The position numbers and the translations under genes were made by a program. Shown piece after piece: positions 1-7,359 of a DNA stretch of 7,359 nucleotides. This DNA comes from Paracoccaceae bacterium (GTDB lineage Bacteria; Pseudomonadota; Alphaproteobacteria; Rhodobacterales; Rhodobacteraceae). Numbering within the stretch: the first letter of the stretch is position 1; each line of letters starts with the position of its first letter. Under the pieces are notes generated by a model. It was given only the letters and a program-made list of their open reading frames with translations. It ran no database searches and was not told the DNA's origin. The stretch covers positions 1-7,359 of the forward strand of contig JAFIEC010000277.1 of NCBI GenBank assembly GCA_020832725.1, in the 5' to 3' direction.

Positions 1-1
1 C

Positions 2-970
2 GGCAATCTGGGCACACCCGACGCGACCGACTACTGGTCGATGCGGCGCTATCTGAACGAGTTCCTGTCGGATCGCCGGATCATCGATTATTCGCCGTGG
101 TTGTGGCAGCCGCTGCTGCAACTCGTGATCCTGAGCAAGCGGCCCTTCACTTCGGGGGCGGCCTATCGCAGCATCTGGAACAACGAGGCGGATGAGAGCC
201 CGCTTCTGACGATCACCAAGGCACAGGTGGACAAGCTGCGCGCGACCCTGACCGAGGCACATGGCGACCGGATCGAAGTTGCCTATTGCATGCGCTACGG
301 CAACCCTTCGACCCGGAGCGCAATCCGCGCCCTGATCGAGAAGGGATGCCAGAAGATCCTGTTCCTCCCGCTTTACCCGCAATACTCGGGGGCAACCGTG
401 GCCACGGCCAGCGATCAGGTCTTTCGCGCCCTGATGCAGGAAAAATGGCAACCCGCGATCCGGACAGTACAGAATTATTTCGAGCATCCCCTCTATGTCG
501 AGGCGCTCGCACGCTCGGTCGAGGAAGCGTGGGAGCAGCTGGAGGACAAGCCCGATGTGCTGGTGACCTCCTATCACGGCGTACCGCAGCGCTATCTGAT
601 GGAGGGCGACCCCTACCATTGCGAATGCCAGAAGACGACGCGCCTGCTGCGGGAACGGCTGGGGTGGGCGCCCGAAAAGGTGGTGACCACGTTCCAGTCC
701 AAGTTCGGACCAGAGGAATGGCTCAAGCCCTACACCGTCGAGGAAGTGGCGCGGCTGGCCGAAGGCGGCAAGCGCCGGATCGCCATCATGGCACCGGCCT
801 TCTCCGCTGATTGCATCGAGACCCTCGAGGAGATCAACGAGGAAATCCGCGAGGCCTTCGAGGAGGCGGGAGGGGAGCAATTCACCTACATCCCCTGCCT
901 GAACGATCGCGACGACCATGTCGCCATGATGAAGGCGGTCGTCGAGGAAAACCTTGCCGGGTGGCTTTAG
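2..970 (+). CDS. hemH: Ferrochelatase (protoheme ferro-lyase), 5' truncated
   Basis: This enzyme inserts ferrous iron into protoporphyrin IX, the last step of protoheme synthesis, in the cytoplasm or at the inner membrane. The reading frame is open to the left edge and gives 322 residues. It begins inside the conserved NLGTPD motif near the family's N-terminus, so I estimate that about 20-35 residues and the start codon lie outside the window. The ATG at 41 is internal (YWSMRRYLNEFLSDRR) and is not the start. Family landmarks, numbered in the visible part, are LPLYPQYSGAT at 122-132, the SYHGVP motif with catalytic His192, the FGPEEWLKP motif at 235-243, and Glu273 in CIETLEEI, matching the conserved active-site glutamate. 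Two cysteines lie close together (HCEC, 206-209), but the C-terminus ends in AGWL without the cysteine tail that holds a [2Fe-2S] cluster in some ferrochelatases. The next gene is convergent. Confidence 0.96.
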   Translation, partial: GNLGTPDATDYWSMRRYLNEFLSDRRIIDYSPWLWQPLLQLVILSKRPFTSGAAYRSIWNNEADESPLLTITKAQVDKLRATLTEAHGDRIEVAYCMRYGNPSTRSAIRALIEKGCQKILFLPLYPQYSGATVATASDQVFRALMQEKWQPAIRTVQNYFEHPLYVEALARSVEEAWEQLEDKPDVLVTSYHGVPQRYLMEGDPYHCECQKTTRLLRERLGWAPEKVVTTFQSKFGPEEWLKPYTVEEVARLAEGGKRRIAIMAPAFSADCIETLEEINEEIREAFEEAGGEQFTYIPCLNDRDDHVAMMKAVVEENLAGWL

Positions 971-992
971 GCTCGCAAGCCCGCCACACCGG
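957..992. terminator. Compound stem-loop at the hemH stop codon, possible weak terminator
   Basis: CCGG+GTGGC (957-965) pairs with GCCAC+CCGG (983-987 and 989-992), with one bulged A at 988. An inner GGCT/AGCC stem (970-973 and 978-981) closes a CGCA loop. The structure overlaps the hemH TAG and lies between two convergent genes. No U-run follows it in the hemH direction. In the leftward direction a TTTT tract comes a few bases after the stem, inside hemH. A factor-independent terminator is therefore doubtful. It could serve as an mRNA 3'-end stabiliser or a weak bidirectional terminator. Confidence 0.35.
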
Positions 993-1024
993 AGACCCGA
1001 TTTCCCGAAAAGTACGCTTGAGGA

Positions 1025-1162
1025 TCAGGCGGCGTTGCCGATCACGGGTGGCCCCGAATATTCGGTCGAGCCCGCACGGACCACGACATATCCGTTGGCA
1101 AGCTCGCGCACGAACTTGCCCTGTATGGCGATGTAGTTGCCGATGAGAATAGTGCGATACAT
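1025..1162 (-). CDS. Small protein of unknown function, 45 residues
   Basis: This is a 45-residue ORF on the minus strand that starts with MYRTILIGNYIAIQGKFVRE and ends in GNAA. The ATG at 1162 is chosen because AGGGGGG lies six bases upstream (1169-1175), an unusually strong ribosome binding site. The frame stays open further upstream to 1249, but the extra residues look like non-coding translation (many Cys, Arg and Ser, with no binding site). There is no signal peptide or membrane helix. The alternating hydrophobic pattern with regular glycines (IGNY, IQGKFV, ANGYVVV, STEYSGPPV) suggests a small all-beta fold. The style resembles short conserved hypothetical proteins I associate with Rhodobacterales, but I cannot name a family or function. 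It is convergent with hemH and lies 117 bases downstream of mutT on the same strand, so it may be read from its own promoter or by readthrough. Confidence 0.75.
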   Translation of the reverse strand: MYRTILIGNYIAIQGKFVRELANGYVVVRAGSTEYSGPPVIGNAA

Positions 1163-1279
1163 CTTCGTCCCCCCTGACGAACCCATACACCCGGCGCTTG
1201 CGCACCGACTGCACGACGCGACCATGAATTGGAAACGATTCCCATGCAAGTGGGCACATTCGCCGCAACTGCAGCATGA
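1163..1279. other. Intergenic gap between mutT and the small gene
   Basis: This 117-base stretch separates the mutT stop from the small gene's ATG, both on the minus strand. Apart from the ribosome binding site at 1169-1175, I see no convincing promoter boxes. The best leftward -35 candidate, TTGCAT near 1248-1253, has no good -10 at the right distance. Only short, imperfect inverted repeats are present, and none is followed by a T-tract. Whether the small gene has its own promoter cannot be settled from the sequence. Confidence 0.4.
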
Positions 1280-1690
1280 TCACAACCAGTCGCGCAGGAT
1301 CGGGATCAGCGGCAGGTCCGCCGGGGGCATGGGATAGTCGCGCAGCCGCGCAGGCCGCACCCACGCGATCTCCTGCCCCTCACGGGGGGCGGGGACACCT
1401 TGCCACTTGCGGCAGGCGAAAAGCGGCATGAGCAGATGAAACCGCTCGTAGGCATGGCTTGCGAATGTCAGCGGGGCGAGGCAGCTCTGCCAGGTGTCGA
1501 TGCCCAGCTCTTCGGAGAGCTCCCGGATCAGGGCCTGCTCCGGCGTCTCGCCCGGTTCCACCTTGCCGCCGGGAAACTCCCACAGGCCGGCCATGGACTT
1601 GCCCTCTGGCCTGCGGGCCAGAAGTACGCGCCCATCCGCATCGATCAGCGCTGCCGCCGAAACCAGGACCAGCGGCGCCGATCCTGTCAC
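1280..1690 (-). CDS. mutT: MutT-type Nudix hydrolase (probable 8-oxo-dGTP diphosphatase)
   Basis: This is a 136-residue cytoplasmic Nudix protein, the usual MutT size. The MutT reaction hydrolyses 8-oxo-dGTP to the monophosphate and pyrophosphate, which keeps oxidised guanine out of DNA. The Nudix box is complete at residues 42-64: Gly42, Glu48, then Arg56-Glu57 and Glu60-Glu61 followed by Gly63, the metal-binding pattern GX5EX7REUXEEXGU. It is preceded by LWEFPGGK, typical of the MutT subgroup. The N-terminal VSAAALIDADGRVLLARRP strand-turn-strand also fits MutT. The start is a GTG at 1690 whose last bases overlap the argJ TGA (GTGA), so translation is probably coupled to argJ. There is no strong binding site of its own. 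The Nudix fold is certain. The 8-oxo-dGTP specificity is inferred from similarity, since Nudix enzymes with close sequences can differ in substrate. Confidence 0.92.
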   Translation of the reverse strand: MTGSAPLVLVSAAALIDADGRVLLARRPEGKSMAGLWEFPGGKVEPGETPEQALIRELSEELGIDTWQSCLAPLTFASHAYERFHLLMPLFACRKWQGVPAPREGQEIAWVRPARLRDYPMPPADLPLIPILRDWL

Positions 1691-3159
1691 GAACGATAAT
1701 CCGCGTTGATCTCGATGTAGCGGCGGGTGAGGTCGCAGGTCCAGACGCGCGCACCGGCCCGGCCAAGGCCGAGGTCGACGCCGATCTCCAGCTCGGGCCG
1801 CTTCATGTAGGCGGCGACCTCCTCCTCGACATAGGCGCTGGCCCGCTGGCCTGCCTCGGCCACCACGATGTCGCCAAAGCGGATGCTCAGCCGGTCGCGG
1901 TCGGCCGGGGCACCGGACTTGCCCACAGCCATGACGATGCGCCCCCAGTTGGGATCTTCGCCCGCGATGGCGGTCTTTACGAGGGGGGAATTGGCAATGG
2001 CGAATGCGACCTTTCGTGCGGCGGCGGCAGAGCTTGCCCCGCTGACGGTGATCGTCACGAACTTGGATGCGCCCTCGCCATCGCGCACCACCTGGCAGGC
2101 AAGATCGGTGAGCACCGCGCCCATTGCCGCCGAAAGGGCACGCCCCTCTGCGCTGCGGCCCGACGTTATCTCGGGCATCCCGGCACGGTTGCTTGCGACC
2201 GCCAGCACCGTATCGGAAGTGGACGTGTCGCTGTCCACGGTGATGGCATTGAAGCTGTCATCCGCCCGCGCCCGCAACATGGCCGCCAGCGCCTTTTGCG
2301 AGATGCGCGCATCCGTGAAGACAAAAGCCAGCATGGTCGCCATATCCGGGGCAATCATGCCCGAGCCCTTGGCAAAGCCCATGACCCGCACGGGCACGCC
2401 CGCGATCTCCACCTCGGTGCTGGCACCCTTCGGGAAGGTATCCGTGGTCATGATCGCGCGGGCGGCTGCGTCGGCTCCGCCAGCGGACAGCCCGGCGCGA
2501 AGCGCATCCAGCCCTGCCACGATGCGCTCATGCGGCAACGGCTCTCCGATAACCCCGGTAGAGGCGGTCAGCACATGGCCCTGGGGCACTCCGAAGGCAC
2601 GTGCCGCCTCGGCAGTGACGGCGCGCACCGCCTCGACTCCGGCCACGCCGGTGAAGGCATTGGCGTTGCCGGAATTCACGAGGATGGCAAAGCCGCCCTT
2701 GAAAGGCCCGCGCGCCGCGATCCGCGCGAGTTTCTCCTGCGCGTCCAGGACGGGGGCTGCGCGCGTGGCCGAACGGGTGAACACCCCCGCCACGCTTGCC
2801 CCGGCCTCCACATGGGCCACCATGAGATCGTCACGCCCGGCATAGCGCACCCCGGCAGCGGTGGCGGCAAAGGAGACCCCGGCGATTTCCGGCAGTTCGG
2901 GAAAGGCCGCCGGAGCCAGCGGCGAGACGGGGAGTGCGGCCTTCTTCTTGCCGCCACCACCTGCGACCTTGGCGGCCTTGGCTGTCTTGGCTGTCTTCGC
3001 AGTCTTGCGGGCAATCCGCTCGGCGTCCCTTTCGGCCTTTTTCGCAGCTTTCTTCGCGGCCTTCTCGGCCGCTTTCAGCGCCTTGCGCGCCTCCTTCTCC
3101 GCCTGGCGGGCAGCCCGGGCGGCGGCTTCGGTCGGGGCATTCTTGCTGTCCTGCGCCAT
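1687..3159 (-). CDS. argJ: Bifunctional ornithine acetyltransferase / N-acetylglutamate synthase with Lys/Ala-rich N-terminal extension
   Basis: ArgJ moves the acetyl group from N-acetylornithine to glutamate, releasing ornithine and recycling acetyl in arginine synthesis. Many members also acetylate glutamate from acetyl-CoA, but sequence alone cannot show which activity this one has. The protein is 490 residues. The catalytic part runs from about residue 78 (SPLAPAAFPELPEIAGVSF) to the typical C-terminus NADYRS. The oxyanion-hole motif STGVIG is at 200-205. KGSGMIAPDMATML (265-278) carries the autoprocessing site, with cleavage expected between Ala274 and Thr275 so that Thr275 becomes the nucleophile. 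The ATG at 3159 is favoured by TGAGGG eight bases upstream. An in-frame ATG at 3174 is possible but lacks this. Residues 11-75 form a low-complexity Ala/Lys/Arg/Glu tract that makes it about 80 residues longer than the usual 400-410. It lies 34 bases after the isomerase gene and overlaps mutT by four bases. Confidence 0.95.
   Translation of the reverse strand: MAQDSKNAPTEAAARAARQAEKEARKALKAAEKAAKKAAKKAERDAERIARKTAKTAKTAKAAKVAGGGGKKKAALPVSPLAPAAFPELPEIAGVSFAATAAGVRYAGRDDLMVAHVEAGASVAGVFTRSATRAAPVLDAQEKLARIAARGPFKGGFAILVNSGNANAFTGVAGVEAVRAVTAEAARAFGVPQGHVLTASTGVIGEPLPHERIVAGLDALRAGLSAGGADAAARAIMTTDTFPKGASTEVEIAGVPVRVMGFAKGSGMIAPDMATMLAFVFTDARISQKALAAMLRARADDSFNAITVDSDTSTSDTVLAVASNRAGMPEITSGRSAEGRALSAAMGAVLTDLACQVVRDGEGASKFVTITVSGASSAAAARKVAFAIANSPLVKTAIAGEDPNWGRIVMAVGKSGAPADRDRLSIRFGDIVVAEAGQRASAYVEEEVAAYMKRPELEIGVDLGLGRAGARVWTCDLTRRYIEINADYRS
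2935..3129 (-). other. Low-complexity Ala/Lys-rich segment of ArgJ (residues 11-75)
   Basis: This part of argJ encodes an Ala-, Lys-, Arg- and Glu-rich tract with pseudo-repeats such as EKAAKKAAKKAE, then KTAKTAKTAKAAK, ending in a GGGGKKK linker. The first half should form a long charged helix. The second half resembles the tail of histone H1 or bacterial H1-like proteins. It lies wholly upstream of the conserved ArgJ N-terminus. The DNA shows matching short tandem repetition, with repeated gctgtctt-like units around 2980-3010, which suggests growth by slippage. Confidence 0.8.
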
Positions 3160-3193
3160 ATGGCAGACCCTCATGCACGCTGGCCCGGGGGGC

Positions 3194-4045
3194 TCAGCGA
3201 TCAAAGACTCCCCCGTCGCGGATTGCGGCGGGATCAATACCGGTCTCGAGACGCTCGATCTCGGCGGCCTCGACAAGACCACCGAGAGCTTGCTCGACTC
3301 TCGCGCGCTGCAACTGCATGGCGATCTCGGGACGCACCTCCTCCAGCGCCGGGGGCTCGCCGACACGCATGTCCGCAAGCAGGATCACGTGCCAGCCGAA
3401 CTGGGTCTGGACCGGACCTGCAATCTCTCCGACGGCCATGGCCATGACTGCCTCTTCGAACGGGGCCACCATCATCCCTTCGGAGAACCAGCCCAGCGCA
3501 CCGCCGTCGGGCCCGCTGGGTCCGGTGGAGCGCTCGCGCGCAAGCTCTGCGAAATCCGCGCCATCCTCGAGCAGGCGCACCACCTCGAGCGCCTCGTCCT
3601 CGGTCTCCAGAAGGATATGCGAGGCGCTGTATTCCGGGTCGGGCACGAAGCCGTCGAGCGCCTCGACATAGGCCTGGACGATTTCCTCCTCGCTGACTTC
3701 CTGTTCGGAAATACGCTCGATCATCTGGGTGGCCAGATAGGCGCGCCGGTCATTCTCCATCGACAGGGCCATGCGCATGTCGATGTCGTCCTCGATCGCC
3801 TGTGCAAGCGCGGTCTGCTGGATCAACTGTTCGAGGATGCCTTCAAGCAGAACCTCGTCGGGCAATTGCTGATACTGGGCAGGCAGGCGGCTGCGCAGGG
3901 CAACGACATGGCCCAGCGTGATCTCGGTTCCGTTGACGCGGGCAAGGACGGTACCCGCCTCGGCAGGCACCTCGGCGATGGCGGCGGTCACGGCGAATGA
4001 AAGTGCTGTGACGGCTGCCGCGCGTGTCAGTCGGGTGAGGATCAT
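3194..4045 (-). CDS. Secreted parvulin-type peptidyl-prolyl cis-trans isomerase (SurA/PrsA-like)
   Basis: This is a 283-residue periplasmic foldase that should catalyse cis-trans isomerisation at proline bonds and help exported proteins fold. Residues 1-24 form a signal peptide: LTR near the start, a hydrophobic core AAAVTALSFAVTAA, and likely cleavage after AIA24. No lipobox cysteine is present, so it is soluble rather than a PrsA-type lipoprotein. Residues 30-135 are a mainly helical SurA_N-like chaperone region (VNGTEITLGHV, LLEGILEQLIQQTALAQ). Residues 139-227 are the rotamase domain, with YSASHILLET carrying the conserved His143, then GPSGPDGGALGWFSEG and FGWHVI with His219. The ATG at 4045 has AGGGA seven bases upstream. 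It is first in a leftward operon with argJ and mutT and is divergent from secA. The parvulin domain is certain. The client proteins are unknown. Confidence 0.93.
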   Translation of the reverse strand: MILTRLTRAAAVTALSFAVTAAIAEVPAEAGTVLARVNGTEITLGHVVALRSRLPAQYQQLPDEVLLEGILEQLIQQTALAQAIEDDIDMRMALSMENDRRAYLATQMIERISEQEVSEEEIVQAYVEALDGFVPDPEYSASHILLETEDEALEVVRLLEDGADFAELARERSTGPSGPDGGALGWFSEGMMVAPFEEAVMAMAVGEIAGPVQTQFGWHVILLADMRVGEPPALEEVRPEIAMQLQRARVEQALGGLVEAAEIERLETGIDPAAIRDGGVFDR

Positions 4046-4114
4046 GCTGTATTCCCTGCTTTGGCATTTCGGTCATCTGCGCCCGGGCATGGGGGTCGGG
4101 CCCCGGACGCGACA

Positions 4115-4143
4115 TTGACACATCTCCGGGGGCCGCTTACATC
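4115..4143 (+). promoter_or_regulatory. Likely sigma70-type promoter for secA
   Basis: A perfect consensus -35 hexamer TTGACA is at 4115-4120. Seventeen bases later comes TACATC (4138-4143), a partial -10 match with the important T-A at positions one and two. Transcription would begin near 4150, at or just after the palindrome CGATATCG (4146-4153), leaving a leader of about 120 bases before the secA ATG. The -35 match and spacing are seen directly. The weak -10 keeps this a prediction. Confidence 0.55.
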
Positions 4144-4156
4144 CCCGATATCGATT

Positions 4157-4176
4157 GGGCGCGGCTCTCCGCGCCC
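4157..4176 (+). other. Perfect GC-rich hairpin at the 5' end of the secA leader
   Basis: GGGCGCGG (4157-4164) and CCGCGCCC (4169-4176) form a perfect 8-bp GC-only stem with a CTCT loop. It would lie within about 10-25 bases of the predicted secA transcript 5' end. The following bases (CGTTCTTACG) are too poor in T for a good terminator. A 5'-end stabiliser or a regulatory structure is possible. Chance is also possible in DNA this rich in GC. Confidence 0.5.
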
Positions 4177-4235
4177 CGTTCTTACGTCGCGGACGGGTCG
4201 CAGGCAAGGCGGTCTCCCGGGCCCGCGCCACCGCA

Positions 4236-4249
4236 TGCCCGAACGGGCA
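4236..4249 (+). other. Short hairpin just upstream of the secA ribosome binding site
   Basis: TGCCC (4236-4240) and GGGCA (4245-4249) pair around a GAAC loop. The stem ends six bases before the GGAGA binding site (4255-4259), which is nine bases from the secA ATG. It leaves the binding site single-stranded, so it may help keep the site open or form part of a larger leader fold. No direct evidence of regulation. Confidence 0.35.
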
Positions 4250-4268
4250 GGATCGGAGACAGCCACTG

Positions 4269-7004
<2,736 letters not shown>

Positions 7005-7114
7005 CCGGACGGCCCTGGCGGATCGTGCCATGAGAGAAGCCGAAAGCCGTCGCATGCTTGCCATGATTGGCGGGTATCACGGGGGCTGAGTGTGGCAGGA
7101 ACCCGGATAGACCC
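7005..7114. other. Gap between secA and the next gene
   Basis: This 110-base stretch contains no convincing terminator. The best hairpin is GCCA/TGGC around 7060-7071 with only four pairs and no T-run. A 20-codon ORF at 7030-7089 has no ribosome binding site and no recognisable sequence, so I do not call it a gene. Without a terminator, the following gene may be read through from secA. Confidence 0.4.
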
Positions 7115-7359
7115 ATGGCAGAGACGCGCCTGAACGATCGCACGCTGACCCTGTTCACGAGCCTCTTCCTGATCGTCTCGATCGGCGTGATCCTCTATTT
7201 CGGCGAGGACATGGTGGACCGCTTCAGCGGCAATACCGCCGCCGAGGCTGTGGACGATTCCTTTGCCGTGAATGCGGGGAGCGCGCACTGGCTTCTTGTC
7301 ACCGCCAATGACCGTCATGTGGGCGGCCTCAACGAAAGCGCGATCCGCCTTGTGGAGAG
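7115..7359 (+). CDS. Membrane-anchored protein of unknown function, 3' truncated
   Basis: The frame is open from the ATG at 7115 to the window end (81 complete codons). GGA at 7105-7107 lies seven bases upstream, a modest binding site. Residues 11-30 (LTLFTSLFLIVSIGVILYFG) are one hydrophobic segment preceded by Arg5 and Arg9, so the N-terminus should be cytoplasmic and the rest periplasmic. It could be an uncleaved anchor or a signal sequence, and there is no clear cleavage motif. The exported part contains AVDDSFAVNAG and LVTANDR (about 46-67). Their spacing loosely resembles the DDS...AG...VLAND pattern at the start of Ig-like or cadherin-like domains in bacterial surface proteins. That resemblance is a guess from pattern, not an assignment. 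It is in the same direction as secA, 110 bases downstream, and may share its transcript. Confidence 0.7.
   Translation, partial: MAETRLNDRTLTLFTSLFLIVSIGVILYFGEDMVDRFSGNTAAEAVDDSFAVNAGSAHWLLVTANDRHVGGLNESAIRLVE

Larger units (their letters stand above)
4046..4268. promoter_or_regulatory. Divergent intergenic region between the isomerase gene and secA
   Basis: This 223-base stretch must hold the promoters for both the leftward isomerase-argJ-mutT operon and the rightward secA. The secA side has a clear promoter and two hairpins. On the isomerase side the only secure signal is the AGGGA binding site. I could not find a convincing leftward -35/-10 pair. I looked for a secretion-monitor type leader ORF ahead of secA. 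The short plus-strand ORFs (for example ATG at 4088, nine residues) have no hydrophobic export segment. Confidence 0.6.

Noticed and set aside
3160..3378. Extension of argJ upstream to 3378
   Set aside because: It would overlap the isomerase coding region in another frame, and its translation is Arg/Ser-rich shadow sequence. The ATG at 3159 has a good binding site.
1459..3447. Long plus-strand open frame across mutT and argJ
   Set aside because: It is antisense to two clearly recognised genes, rich in Gly, Arg and His with no domain pattern, and is explained by GC-skewed codon positions.
2861..4000. Plus-strand open frame opposite the isomerase gene and argJ start, with hydrophobic-looking stretches
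   Set aside because: The hydrophobic-looking Ala/Phe stretch is the reverse of the Lys/Ala codons of ArgJ. There is no binding site and no conserved sequence.
4155..4268. In-frame TTG start extending SecA by 38 residues
   Set aside because: There is no binding site before 4155, the extra residues are Arg-rich and atypical, and the ATG at 4269 has GGAGA nine bases upstream and gives the standard SecA N-terminus.
4088..4268. Possible SecM-like arrest-peptide ORF upstream of secA
   Set aside because: The ORFs found are either nine residues long or run out of frame into secA, and none has a signal-like hydrophobic segment. The RAPF string in the 4155 frame is most likely chance.
7030..7089. Nineteen-residue ORF between secA and the next gene
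   Set aside because: It has no ribosome binding site, no hydrophobic or ordered pattern and no recognised homologue. ORFs this short are expected by chance.

Overview
This window is high-GC, densely coded chromosomal DNA from a proteobacterium. The ferrochelatase, ArgJ and SecA sequences, and the PPIase-argJ-mutT block lying divergent to secA, suggest an alphaproteobacterium, most likely of the Rhodobacterales. That placement is inferred from recognised protein style and gene order, not from a search. I see no mobile element, CRISPR array, tRNA or rRNA. Nearly all of it is core housekeeping DNA.

Layout. (1) Positions 2-970, plus strand: ferrochelatase (hemH), cut at its N-terminus by the window edge. 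(2) Positions 1025-1162, minus strand: a 45-residue small protein with a strong ribosome binding site, convergent with hemH. (3) Positions 1280-4045, minus strand: a likely operon transcribed leftward, made of a secreted parvulin-type peptidyl-prolyl isomerase, then argJ, then a mutT-type Nudix hydrolase. argJ and mutT overlap by four bases. (4) Positions 4046-4268: a divergent intergenic region with a good sigma70-like promoter for secA and two short hairpins in the secA leader. (5) Positions 4269-7004, plus strand: a complete secA. (6) Positions 7115-7359, plus strand: the start of an unrecognised membrane-anchored protein, cut by the window end.

How the genes fit together. SecA is the motor that drives unfolded proteins through SecYEG. 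The divergently transcribed isomerase has a signal peptide, so it is probably a Sec client that helps fold exported proteins in the periplasm. ArgJ recycles the acetyl group in arginine biosynthesis, MutT cleans the nucleotide pool, and HemH inserts iron into protoporphyrin. These three have no direct mechanistic link to secretion, but secA, argJ and mutT-like genes also lie close together in other Proteobacteria.

No clearly new system is present. The points most worth a second look are an approximately 75-residue Lys/Ala-rich, histone-H1-like extension on ArgJ that cannot be removed by choosing another standard start codon, the 45-residue gene between hemH and mutT, the structured secA leader, and the truncated membrane protein after secA.
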